This document shows, in pieces, positions 18,399-26,626 of a DNA stretch of 64,000 bases; within the stretch, counting starts at the first letter, position 1, and every line of letters starts with the position of its first letter. The notes under the pieces are model-generated. The model was not told where the DNA came from and did no database searches. It worked only from the letters and a program-made list of their open reading frames with translations. This DNA is from Bacteroidales bacterium (GTDB lineage: Bacteria; Bacteroidota; Bacteroidia; Bacteroidales; ML635J-15), in NCBI GenBank assembly GCA_017651185.1, contig JAGCDJ010000021.1:62001-126000 (forward strand), given 5' to 3'. A program made the position numbers and the translations under genes.

Positions 18399-19004
18399 AT
18401 GAGGGGAAATAACACGAACCATATCCAGAATAGCGTAAGGAAAATCATAACGATTATCCTTTTTTCTGCATCCTTATATGGTAATTCTTGGGCGCAGAAT
18501 CTCAATGAACGGCGCAACGCAATAAAAATCACTTTCCTGTCGTGGATTACTGGTTCTACGAAGATAAGCTACGAACGCTCGTACACGCCATTGCAGGCAG
18601 GGGAACTCACACTTGGACTTATCTGTGCTGGTTACGACAAGTTTAGAAATCATCCAAAAGGTTTCACGGCAAGATATGCCCATAAGTTCATCCTTGTAAA
18701 TCACACAAACTACGCGCTTAACGGATTTTATGTCAAACCAGAACTAGTGTGGTCGAATTTTACATACGACAAGCGCGATGAGGATTTGCGCACGAAGTCG
18801 AGCATGGTTGCATTGTTTGCTTGTTCCGGCTATCAGTGGGCAAGGAAAAGGTTCATAATAGACGGATATGTGGGCATCGGAAATTCGTTTGGACGAGAAT
18901 CGGACACCAACTACCACCACGGATTTGTATTGTGGAAATGTTTCAACACCTACTGCAAGAATATTGCAATGACATTTGCAATAAAGTTGGGATATAGTTT
19001 TTAA
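18399..19004 (+). CDS. Exported beta-barrel-like protein of unknown function
   Basis: The 201-residue protein has a signal peptide ending NSWAQ (about residue 33) and a mature part of alternating amphipathic strands with a C-terminal aromatic end (KLGYSF), as in small outer-membrane barrels of the DUF3575 kind. No motif assigns a function. The first ATG sits directly behind the pnp terminator, leaving no room for a ribosome site or promoter. The true start may lie a few codons later, or the gene may depend on read-through from pnp. It converges with the deoxynucleoside kinase gene. Confidence 0.65.
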   Translation: MRGNNTNHIQNSVRKIITIILFSASLYGNSWAQNLNERRNAIKITFLSWITGSTKISYERSYTPLQAGELTLGLICAGYDKFRNHPKGFTARYAHKFILVNHTNYALNGFYVKPELVWSNFTYDKRDEDLRTKSSMVALFACSGYQWARKRFIIDGYVGIGNSFGRESDTNYHHGFVLWKCFNTYCKNIAMTFAIKLGYSF

Positions 19005-19032
19005 GACCAAGCAGAAAGAGTTATTGTTGGCA

Positions 19033-19056
19033 CAAAAAAAGACACCCGAAGGTGTC
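19033..19056 (-). terminator. Terminator of the deoxynucleoside kinase gene
   Basis: The stem GACACC-CGAA-GGTGTC (19041-19056) is flanked by a run of seven A on the plus strand, which is the T-tract for leftward transcripts. It lies 27 bases after the stop of the kinase gene. Confidence 0.8.
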
Positions 19057-19082
19057 TTATGTTATTTTATGTGTATTCTAGT

Positions 19083-19697
19083 TTAGAACAATCCGTGAAG
19101 TTCAGCATCAATTTTGTCTATTACTGTGCTGAGGTCTTCGGGTTTGTTGGCGAAGTCGATGTTATCGACATCGATGATGAGGAGTTTTCCACTGTCGTAT
19201 TCGGTTGCCCATGCCTCGTAGCGTTCGTTAAGGCGTGTGAGGTAGTCGATACGGATTGATGATTCGTACTTGCGACCGCGTTGTTGTATCTGGCGGACAA
19301 GCGTAGGTACGCTGGCGCGCAGGTAGATGAGCAAGTCGGGAGCTTGAACCACTGATGTCATCAGTTTGAACAAACTGAAATAGTTGTCGAAGTCGCGGGA
19401 CGACATCAAACCCATCGAATGTAGGTTAGGAGCAAAAATGTAAGCGTCCTCGTATATGGTTCTGTCCTGGATTATGGTCTTGTCCGACTTGCGAATTTCA
19501 AGTATCTGGTTGAAGCGGCTGTTCAAGAAGTAAATCTGCAAATTGAACGACCAGCGCTGCATGTCCTCGTAAAAGTCGTTAAGATAAGGATTGTAGTCAA
19601 CATCCTCGAAATTCGGAGTCCATCCGTAATGCTTTGCCAGCAACTTAGTAAGAGTAGTCTTGCCGGCTCCAATGTTTCCTGCTACTGCTATATGCAT
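19083..19697 (-). CDS. Deoxynucleoside kinase
   Basis: The 204-residue enzyme phosphorylates deoxynucleosides in salvage, as in the deoxyadenosine/deoxycytidine/deoxyguanosine kinase family. Walker A GNIGAGKTT lies at residues 7-15, the substrate-site region IQDRTIYEDAYIF in the middle, and LIYLRASVPTLVRQIQQRGRKYE is the lid region (given here as its start and end: LIYLRAS, QRGRKYE). Substrate preference cannot be read from the sequence. The gene at 19749 lies upstream on the same strand, 51 bases away, and may share a transcript. Confidence 0.92.
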   Translation of the reverse strand: MHIAVAGNIGAGKTTLTKLLAKHYGWTPNFEDVDYNPYLNDFYEDMQRWSFNLQIYFLNSRFNQILEIRKSDKTIIQDRTIYEDAYIFAPNLHSMGLMSSRDFDNYFSLFKLMTSVVQAPDLLIYLRASVPTLVRQIQQRGRKYESSIRIDYLTRLNERYEAWATEYDSGKLLIIDVDNIDFANKPEDLSTVIDKIDAELHGLF

Positions 19698-19748
19698 ACC
19701 TCTAAAAATTTTGCGGTGCTAAATTATATTTTTTTTTGCAAATACCCG

Positions 19749-20546
19749 TTATTTTTCCAACTGAATTTTGCTGCATTCCAATTTATTGTCATCAAGCAAA
19801 TAAAGCAGGTTGTGCCTTATGCGGAACTTGTCGGCTTTTTTGCCATCAGTTGGAATGGGAACGGTCTTGTCATCGGCGACATCGTATGCGATGATTTCGC
19901 CATTGATGCTGTAATACAAGATGTCGTTATCGATGCAGAAGTCGGTGCATTCACCATCGGTTTCGAGTGCGCGGAAGAAATTGCCAAACTTATCGAGAAT
20001 CAGCACTTTGCTGTCATCGGTAAGCAGAAAAAGATAGTTTGTCGACTCACGCATCGCCACCACTTCGGCATCGCCAAGTTTGTCGTAAATGTTTGTTCCC
20101 TGTTGCGAGACTTCCAAGTTAGGATTAACCCTTCTTACGCACGAATTCTGCTCGTCGAATACCCAGAATCCACCAAATACCGACGAACAAACCACTTTTA
20201 TATTATATAGACCTGCATCATCAAGCATCAGCGGGCTTAGAAGTTCGGCAAGTTTGCTGTCGAGATAAATCAGTTTGTTGAACTCGGAATAAAACACAAT
20301 GACCTTAAACGGATTGGAAACATCGAGCGATGACATGCTGCCTGCTGGATAATTGTCGTATGCGCATAGGAAATTCATGTCGGCATCGTACTTTGCCACC
20401 ACATTGTTCTTTACAAGATAGATGTTGTCAAGTCTATCAACTTCGACAGCGCTTGCATCAACATCCTTGCTCCATGGCACAAAGTCTTGTGCTTCGGCAA
20501 ATCCGAACAACAAAAACAGAACCGATGTAACGATAATTTTATTCAT
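19749..20546 (-). CDS. Exported propeller-like protein of unknown function
   Basis: The start is taken at MNKIIVTSVLFLLFG, since the signal peptide (ending FAEAQ) begins there; a longer frame runs into a palindromic repeat. The mature protein of about 245 residues has repeated short strands such as DRLDNIYLVKNNVVAKYD, GGFWVFDEQNSCVRRV and YLFLLTDDSKVLILDKFG, a pattern of beta-propeller blades (NHL or SMP-30-like). No enzyme motif is visible. A -7 like TACCTTTG at 20551-20558 ends only five bases before the ATG, which is too close for an ordinary leader. Confidence 0.7.
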   Translation of the reverse strand: MNKIIVTSVLFLLFGFAEAQDFVPWSKDVDASAVEVDRLDNIYLVKNNVVAKYDADMNFLCAYDNYPAGSMSSLDVSNPFKVIVFYSEFNKLIYLDSKLAELLSPLMLDDAGLYNIKVVCSSVFGGFWVFDEQNSCVRRVNPNLEVSQQGTNIYDKLGDAEVVAMRESTNYLFLLTDDSKVLILDKFGNFFRALETDGECTDFCIDNDILYYSINGEIIAYDVADDKTVPIPTDGKKADKFRIRHNLLYLLDDNKLECSKIQLEK

Positions 20547-20562
20547 GCCACAAAGGTAAGAA

Positions 20563-20700
20563 AATTTGTAGGCTCGCAATGCATTGCGAGCCTACAAATT
20601 ATTGACCATTATCAATTGCATATAGTTACAGATGCTGAAACAAGTTCAGCATGACTTTGTGGGGGGGGGATTGTTAATTGTCAATTATTAATTGTCCATT
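20563..20700. repeat. Composite repeat, inverted copy, with a 38-base perfect palindrome
   Basis: 20563-20600 is a perfect 38-base palindrome (AATTTGTAGGCTCGCAATG and its complement). It is followed by ATTGACCATTATCAATTG-type sequence, the hairpin GATGCTGAAACAAGTTCAGC at about 20630, a run of nine or more G, and TTGTTAATTGTCAATTATTA. The parts are those of 12910-13040 in reverse order. Confidence 0.85.
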
Positions 20701-20721
20701 CCTAAAAAAAAATTACTTTTG
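20692..20721 (+). promoter_or_regulatory. Promoter of the antiporter gene
   Basis: TTG at 20692-20694, inside the end of the repeat, is followed after 19 bases by TACTTTTG at 20714-20721. The ATG is at 20752. Confidence 0.5.
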
Positions 20722-20751
20722 CCATTATTAGATTAACATTTCTCGACGCAG

Positions 20752-22056
20752 ATGGAAAAAATTACAATAATTGTCATGTTTCTAGGAGGACTGATATTTT
20801 TCAGTCACCTGCTAAACAAACTTTTCGATAAGACAAAGATTCCCAATGTTTTGATATTAATCACCATCGGCATTGTCGCTGGATTTTTCATCGACAGCAA
20901 AATGTTTTTTGGAGAGGTAGGACGCATATTCACAACCATAACCTTGATAATAATATTGTTCGAGAGCGGTGTAGGACTGAAACTGCAGGAACTGAAGTCG
21001 TCCATCCTCTCGGCGACATTGGTGACGATAATCAATTTCATTTTTTCTGCCGGAATAGTTGTTGGCGTTACAATGTGGCTTGCCGACTTTGATTTCACAA
21101 CCGCACTTTTCCTCGGTTCCATCCTCGGCGGCACATCCTCGGCTGTGGTAATTCCAATGGTGCGGCAGCTCAACATGGGACAAAAAGCAGGCACCGTGCT
21201 TCTGCTCGAATCGGCATTTACCGATGTGCTTTGTCTCGTTGTCGGTTTGGCAGTACTCGAAAGCATGAAGGCTGGCGACCTCGAACCAACGGCAATTTTT
21301 GGAAACATGGCAAAGTCGTTTCTGCTGGCTATTGTGCTCGGCTTGTTTGGCGGTTTTGCTTGGAGCTTGCTACTCAACTGGATACGCGGAATAAAGAATT
21401 CAATGTTTACCACTTTGGCTCTTGTTTTCATAGTGTACGGATGCGCAGAATTGCTCGGACTTAACGGCGGAATTGCCGCTTTGTCGTTCGGTATTGTGCT
21501 CGGCAATTCGGAATATTTCGACAAGATGAAGATTTGGAAACGAATTTTCAAAATAGAAACCGCCAAGCTCAACGACAACGAAAAGAACTTTTTCTCCGAA
21601 ATCGTGTTTGTGTTCCAGACATATTTCTTCGTTTACATCGGCATTGTGATAGAGTTTGGTACGCCATTGATATACCTCATTTCCATAATGATAGTGTGCT
21701 TTGTTATCCTTGCAAGGATTCCGACCGTGCGACTGCTTGTGCGGAAGGACTGCACTCCCGATGATAAACTGCTGATGTCGATAATGATGCCAAAAGGACT
21801 TGTACCTGCAATTTTGGCATCGATTCCGTTGCAGGAAGGGCTTCCGTACGGACAGGAAATTGCCGAAATAGGTTATGCCGTGGTGCTGACAAGTATAATA
21901 ATGTGCAGTTTACTCATAATAATCCTCGGCAAGAAAAAGAAAACAGAAGTGCAGGCAGATGCAACAACGATACTTCCAATTGAAAACCAGACCGAAATAG
22001 CCAATGAAAACACAACAGAAACAACTGATGCAGTACACGAGCCGAATAACAATTAA
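20752..22056 (+). CDS. Cation:proton antiporter (CPA2 type)
   Basis: The 434-residue membrane protein has about 12 hydrophobic segments from residue 3 to 390 and a polar tail (about 395-434). The pattern (LFESGVGLKL, GSILGGTSSAVVIPMV, LLESAFTDVLCL, and MIMP-like MMPKGLVPAIL near the end) fits CPA2 sodium or potassium/proton antiporters. The ESAFTD segment carries the acidic transport residues. It likely serves pH and cation homeostasis in the inner membrane. No RCK regulatory domain is fused. The retropepsin-like gene overlaps its 3' end by up to 53 bases. Confidence 0.9.
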   Translation: MEKITIIVMFLGGLIFFSHLLNKLFDKTKIPNVLILITIGIVAGFFIDSKMFFGEVGRIFTTITLIIILFESGVGLKLQELKSSILSATLVTIINFIFSAGIVVGVTMWLADFDFTTALFLGSILGGTSSAVVIPMVRQLNMGQKAGTVLLLESAFTDVLCLVVGLAVLESMKAGDLEPTAIFGNMAKSFLLAIVLGLFGGFAWSLLLNWIRGIKNSMFTTLALVFIVYGCAELLGLNGGIAALSFGIVLGNSEYFDKMKIWKRIFKIETAKLNDNEKNFFSEIVFVFQTYFFVYIGIVIEFGTPLIYLISIMIVCFVILARIPTVRLLVRKDCTPDDKLLMSIMMPKGLVPAILASIPLQEGLPYGQEIAEIGYAVVLTSIIMCSLLIIILGKKKKTEVQADATTILPIENQTEIANENTTETTDAVHEPNNN

Positions 22057-22453
22057 GTCGCTCGAAGGTGGCGGAAAGCATATTTTCGTACAATGCACAA
22101 TCCTAGGGCAAAAGCATTTCATGCTGATTGACACAGGTTGTTCCAATACCGTGTTCGATAGTGGTGCCGAAATATTTTCTGGCATTCGTCGGCACGACAT
22201 AAAGGGCAGCGGAAAGAATTTCAGTTTGAATGCAGCGATAGACGATGTGAAAGTCGGGAAAATCAAGGATTTTGCGATTGGCAGGTTCAAGGTTGACATA
22301 AATCGTGGCGTTTTCATCAGTCTCGACCACATTAACGCCCTCTACGAAAGCATGATAGGTTGTAAGATTATTGGCATACTCGGCAGCGATTTCCTCAAAA
22401 AATACAAGGCAGTGATTGACTTTGGAGAAGGAAATATGACATTGAAAAAATAG
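22004..22453 (+). CDS. Retropepsin-like aspartic protease
   Basis: The 149-residue protein has the single-lobe aspartic protease motif LIDTGCSN with catalytic D43, a later flap-like region, and the C-terminal GILGSDFLKKYKAVIDF that is typical of this family. As a single lobe it would act as a dimer. It may start at M9 (22028), which still overlaps the antiporter gene by 29 bases in another frame, so translation is probably coupled. No signal peptide is seen, so it would be cytosolic. The substrate is unknown. Confidence 0.8.
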   Translation: MKTQQKQLMQYTSRITIKSLEGGGKHIFVQCTILGQKHFMLIDTGCSNTVFDSGAEIFSGIRRHDIKGSGKNFSLNAAIDDVKVGKIKDFAIGRFKVDINRGVFISLDHINALYESMIGCKIIGILGSDFLKKYKAVIDFGEGNMTLKK

Positions 22454-22456
22454 TTA

Positions 22457-22464
22457 TATTTTTG
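22457..22464 (+). promoter_or_regulatory. -7 element before the lipoprotein gene
   Basis: TATTTTTG fits TAnnTTTG, 21 bases before the ATG at 22486. There is no matching TTTG at the expected distance. Confidence 0.35.
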
Positions 22465-22485
22465 ACAGATTATCAATTAAAACTT

Positions 22486-23205
22486 ATGAAAACGAAATTT
22501 TTTATATCACTACTCGTTGTAGCAATGAGTGTTATGTTTATAAGTTGCGACCGTGGACCTTTTAGTGTGTTCAAACCTAACGAAGAACTTTTTGAATATA
22601 CTTGCTATGACAAAGGCAGTTATTGGGTTTATGAGGATTCTGCAACACACGAAACCGATAGCATCGCAGTTATCACCAAACCGGAAAAAGCTGTTTCTTC
22701 AGACAATAGGTCAGGTACAGCTTCTAAAGTAAAGACATTTAAATATAAGTACAATTATGTAAATAACAATAAATCCATAAGCGATACCATTTCATTTGAA
22801 CCAACGATATACGGTAATATGCATAGTACAGGTTTTTATAGCAATTTCCCCGAAGACTATTACTTATTTCCAAGATATCCTTATGGAAAAACGGTTCGAT
22901 CTGCTTACGCTCTTACATATATTAACTTGCGAAATCCAGTAAATGACACTAATAACATGGCTTATTATCCACATCATAATAAATTTTATCAATCGTTAGA
23001 AATTGGAGCGAACAGATTTAATCTAGTGAAACGTTTTGTAATTAAGGATAACATTAAGTTTGGTCCTAGGTTTGATTCTGTTATCACTTACTGGGCAAAG
23101 AATATCGGTGTTATCCGATGCGAATGTTACGATTCCTCTGGTGCAGCAATAATGAATCTAATAAGATATGATGTGAAAAATGTAAAGAAAAAAGAATTAT
23201 ATTAA
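22486..23205 (+). CDS. Lipoprotein of unknown function
   Basis: The start is taken at MKTKFFISLLVVAMSVMF, giving a lipoprotein signal with lipobox FISC; an in-frame start eight codons earlier would spoil the signal. The mature part of about 215 residues is rich in Tyr and Asn with strands such as KGSYWVYEDSATHETDSI and KTFKYKYNYVNN, a beta-sandwich-like pattern seen in many Bacteroidales lipoproteins. I do not recognise a family. Its codons are more AT-rich than those of the neighbours. Confidence 0.75.
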   Translation: MKTKFFISLLVVAMSVMFISCDRGPFSVFKPNEELFEYTCYDKGSYWVYEDSATHETDSIAVITKPEKAVSSDNRSGTASKVKTFKYKYNYVNNNKSISDTISFEPTIYGNMHSTGFYSNFPEDYYLFPRYPYGKTVRSAYALTYINLRNPVNDTNNMAYYPHHNKFYQSLEIGANRFNLVKRFVIKDNIKFGPRFDSVITYWAKNIGVIRCECYDSSGAAIMNLIRYDVKNVKKKELY

Positions 23206-23243
23206 AATAGAAAAATGATAACAATATTTAAGACTTTCTATGT

Positions 23244-23268
23244 CCTTCGGGATTTGTAATCCCGAAGG
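23244..23268. repeat. Perfect hairpin without a T-tract
   Basis: CCTTCGGGATT and AATCCCGAAGG pair around a TGT loop. It lies 38 bases after the lipoprotein stop and is not followed by T residues, so it looks more like a small palindromic element than a terminator. Confidence 0.6.
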
Positions 23269-23354
23269 TAAGAGTATAAGGATATTTTATCCGCTAAATT
23301 TTTTTCTCCAAAACTCTATTGTACATTAATTTATTTCCCATATTTCGACACAAG

Positions 23355-23382
23355 ACGGCAGAGTTTTTTCCTGCCGTTTTTT
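23355..23382 (+). terminator. Terminator upstream of secDF
   Basis: The stem ACGGCAG / CTGCCGT with a 9-base loop runs into six T. It would end rightward transcripts from the lipoprotein gene. Confidence 0.75.
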
Positions 23383-23443
23383 AGTTGTTTTCCACCCCAA
23401 AAAAATAAAAAAAATTATCTGTCATTCTTTTTGAAAAAAACAC

Positions 23444-23451
23444 TATATTTG
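23444..23451 (+). promoter_or_regulatory. -7 element of secDF
   Basis: TATATTTG is a full match to TAnnTTTG, 44 bases before the ATG at 23496. The -33 region is AT-rich without a clear TTTG. Confidence 0.5.
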
Positions 23452-23495
23452 CGACCTTAAAAATTTTATGTAAACTTAGTAAAAATTTAGTAAAA

Positions 23496-26400
23496 ATGCG
23501 TAACAGAGGAGCGATTATTTTATTATCGGTACTGCTTGCAATCATCAGCTTGTACTACCTCTCTTTCACATTCGTAGTGAACAAGGTAGAAGGCGATGCA
23601 GAAGAATACGCGCAAGCATACGTTGATAACGGAAATTATGGCAATCTTACAGATGCCGAGCGCAACAGCTTGATCGACAAGCAAAAGAAAGCGTACTTGG
23701 ATTCTGTTGACAATCAAGTGGTGTGGAGATACATCAAGAAATACACCTATAAGGATTGCAAGGAAAGAGAACTTAACTTAGGTTTGGACCTGAAGGGCGG
23801 TATGAACATTTCTATGGAAATTTCTGCCGAAGATGTGCTTTTGTCATTGGCAAGAGACAACAACGACCCTGCACTTCAGGCTGCAATCGAAAATGCTAGA
23901 AAGCAAACATCAGATCAGACCGGTACAAGTTTCATCGAAACTTTCGGCAAGGCTTACAAGGAATTGCAGATGGCAGACAAGCCAGCAATGGCATTCCATT
24001 TCGCAACTTCGCAGAATCAGGACAAGATTCAGATAACATCAACCGATGAAGAAGTAATCGATTACTTGACAAAGGAATACGATGCAGCAATTGGTAATGC
24101 TTACGATGTTATCAATAAGCGTATCGACCAGTTCGGCGTTGTTCAACCAAACATTCAGAAGGACGTTGCTGTAAAGGGCGTTTTCCACATCGAACTTCCT
24201 GGTATCAAGGATCCGGAACGTGTTGAAAAACTCTTGAAGCAGGCAGCTGTTCTCGAATTCTGGGAAACTTACAACTACGATGAAATTCGTGCTTCCCTCA
24301 TTGCTGCAGACCAGACAATCGTAGCATTGAAGAAGGCAGAAGCATCAAGGACTGGCAATGGAGAACCAGTTGCAGAAGCTACCGAAGAAGTTGCTGAAAC
24401 TGAAACTGCAGAAGTTGTTGCAGAAACTGACACAACCGCAGTTGCAGATACCACAGCAACCGAAGAAAACACTGAAGAAGCTAGCACCGACAGCGAATAT
24501 TCAATATTCAACAGGTTGCTTGCTAAAGCAGGTGGACATACTGTTGGTGGACCATGCATCGGTTTCGCAAAGAAAGCCGACATGGAATCAATTATGTCTG
24601 ACCTCAACCGCAAGGAAGTTAAGGGTTTGTTCAAGAAAGACCTTCAGTTCGCATGGGGTTTCAAGGAAGTAAAGGATGCTCCAGGATACTACGAACTCAT
24701 TGCCCTCAAGGCATCAAAGGACGGTAAGGCTGCTCTCAACGGTGAAGTTGTTACCGATGCTCGTCAGGAATTCGGTCAGACACGTGCTACTGCAGAAGTT
24801 ACAATGGCAATGAACAATGCCGGTTCTACTCAGTGGGCAAGAATCACAAAGGAAAACATTGGCAGATGCATTGCTATCGTTCTTGATAACGCTGTTTACT
24901 CTTACCCAAGAGTTAACGACGAAATCAAGGGTGGTCGTTCACAAATCACTGGCGACTTCACACTCAACGAAGCAACCGACTTGGCAAACGTATTGAAGGC
25001 TGGTAAGATGACAGCTCCGGCTGTTATCCTTTCGAAGGAAGTTGTAGGTCCGTCACTTGGTCAGAAGGCAATCGATTCGGGTATGTACTCGTTCATCATC
25101 GCCTTCATCCTTGTACTTGTCTACATGATTTTCTACTACAACAAGGCTGGTCTTGTTGCCGATGTCGCTTTGATTTGCAACCTCTTCCTCATATTCGGTG
25201 TAATGGCATCGCTTGGTGCTGTTCTCACTCTCCCGGGTATCGCAGGTATGGTACTTACAATAGGTATGTCGGTCGATGCTAACGTTCTTATTTACGAGCG
25301 TATCCGCGAAGAAATGAGAGCTGGCAAGATGATTAAGTCGGCTGTAGCTGATGGTTACAAGAACGCTTATTCAGCAATCCTCGACTCCAACATCACAACA
25401 ATACTTATAGGTATCGTTCTTGCTTACTTTGGTGTTGGTCCTGTAAGAGGTTTCGCAACTACTCTTATTATAGGTATCCTCACATCATTGTTCACCGCTA
25501 TCTTCATCACCCGTATCATCATCACCAAGATGCTTGATAAGGACAGAAAGCTTACTGTTGGCAACAAGGTTACAATCAATGCTTTCACCAAGTTGAACTT
25601 CGACTTCCTCAAGGGTAGCAAGATTGCATTCATCATTTCAGGAGCTTTGATAGTTGTAGGTATCATTTCATTGTGCACATTGGGTTTGAAGCAGGGTATC
25701 GACTTCACTGGTGGTCGTAACTATGTTGTTAAGTTCGAAAACAATGTTGTTCCCGAAGAAGTTGCCAATGCTCTCGAAGGCGTATACGGCGACCGTCCAA
25801 TCGTAAAGACTTTCGGTGATGCAAATCAGGTTAAGATTACAACCCAGTACAAGATTGACCAGATAAAGGACAAAGCTGCTGGCGAAGAAGCTGATAACTT
25901 GCTTTACGAAGGTTTGAAGAACGGAAACTTCCTGCCAGCTGACGTTGACAAGGATAAATTCTTCAGCGATTACCGTCAGACATCGCAGGTTGTAGGACCT
26001 ACAGTTGCTGACGACATCAAGACAAAGTCATCTGTTGCTATCCTCCTCGGACTTGTGGTTATGTTCCTCTACATCCTCCTCAGGTTCCGCAAGTGGCAGT
26101 ATTCACTCGGAGCAACAGTTGCTTTGATACACGACGTTTTGATAACCCTCGGTATTTTCTCGTTGCTCTACTCGGTAATGCCGTTCAATATGGAAATCGA
26201 CCAGGCATTCATCGCAGCAATCTTGACAATCGTAGGTTACTCAATCAACGATACCGTGGTTATCTTCGACCGTATTAGGGAATACACAGGTCTCTATCCA
26301 AACCGTGACAGAAAGTCGGTTATCAACTCGGCAGTAAATAGCACGGTTGGTCGTACAATCAACACCTCAATGACAACCTTGGTGGTATTGCTCGCAATAT

Positions 26401-26543
26401 TCATCTTCGGCGGTGAATCAATCAGAGGCTTCTGCTTCGCATTGCTCATCGGTGTTATCGTAGGTACTTACTCTTCAATATTCATTGCTTCCCCAATGGC
26501 TTATCTTTTGGGAGTTGGCAAGAAGAAAGAAGAAAAGAAATAA
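23496..26543 (+). CDS. secDF: Protein translocase subunit SecDF (fused)
   Basis: The 1015-residue inner-membrane protein uses the proton gradient to help SecYEG export proteins. The SecD half (about 1-640) has the N-terminal TM helix, GLDLKGGM, a large periplasmic domain, and TM segments from about 530 with GMSVDANVLIYERIREE. The SecF half (about 690-1010) has GIDFTGGRNYVVKF and IVGYSINDTVVIFDRIREY. Fused SecDF is usual in Bacteroidota. An insert in the periplasmic part (about 288-330) is a low-complexity stretch of Ala, Thr, Val and Glu (EVAETETAEVV type), probably a disordered loop. It has its own promoter and terminator. Confidence 0.97.
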   Translation: MRNRGAIILLSVLLAIISLYYLSFTFVVNKVEGDAEEYAQAYVDNGNYGNLTDAERNSLIDKQKKAYLDSVDNQVVWRYIKKYTYKDCKERELNLGLDLKGGMNISMEISAEDVLLSLARDNNDPALQAAIENARKQTSDQTGTSFIETFGKAYKELQMADKPAMAFHFATSQNQDKIQITSTDEEVIDYLTKEYDAAIGNAYDVINKRIDQFGVVQPNIQKDVAVKGVFHIELPGIKDPERVEKLLKQAAVLEFWETYNYDEIRASLIAADQTIVALKKAEASRTGNGEPVAEATEEVAETETAEVVAETDTTAVADTTATEENTEEASTDSEYSIFNRLLAKAGGHTVGGPCIGFAKKADMESIMSDLNRKEVKGLFKKDLQFAWGFKEVKDAPGYYELIALKASKDGKAALNGEVVTDARQEFGQTRATAEVTMAMNNAGSTQWARITKENIGRCIAIVLDNAVYSYPRVNDEIKGGRSQITGDFTLNEATDLANVLKAGKMTAPAVILSKEVVGPSLGQKAIDSGMYSFIIAFILVLVYMIFYYNKAGLVADVALICNLFLIFGVMASLGAVLTLPGIAGMVLTIGMSVDANVLIYERIREEMRAGKMIKSAVADGYKNAYSAILDSNITTILIGIVLAYFGVGPVRGFATTLIIGILTSLFTAIFITRIIITKMLDKDRKLTVGNKVTINAFTKLNFDFLKGSKIAFIISGALIVVGIISLCTLGLKQGIDFTGGRNYVVKFENNVVPEEVANALEGVYGDRPIVKTFGDANQVKITTQYKIDQIKDKAAGEEADNLLYEGLKNGNFLPADVDKDKFFSDYRQTSQVVGPTVADDIKTKSSVAILLGLVVMFLYILLRFRKWQYSLGATVALIHDVLITLGIFSLLYSVMPFNMEIDQAFIAAILTIVGYSINDTVVIFDRIREYTGLYPNRDRKSVINSAVNSTVGRTINTSMTTLVVLLAIFIFGGESIRGFCFALLIGVIVGTYSSIFIASPMAYLLGVGKKKEEKK

Positions 26544-26562
26544 TCAAAACATACAAACGGAG

Positions 26563-26587
26563 AAAGGCTGTTTATGCAGCCTTTTTT
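26563..26587 (+). terminator. Terminator of secDF
   Basis: The stem AAAGGCTG / CAGCCTTT with a TTTATG loop runs into six T, 20 bases after the secDF stop. Confidence 0.85.
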
Positions 26588-26626
26588 CGTTATTGAAGGA
26601 AAAACAAATTAAATAATAGATAATAT

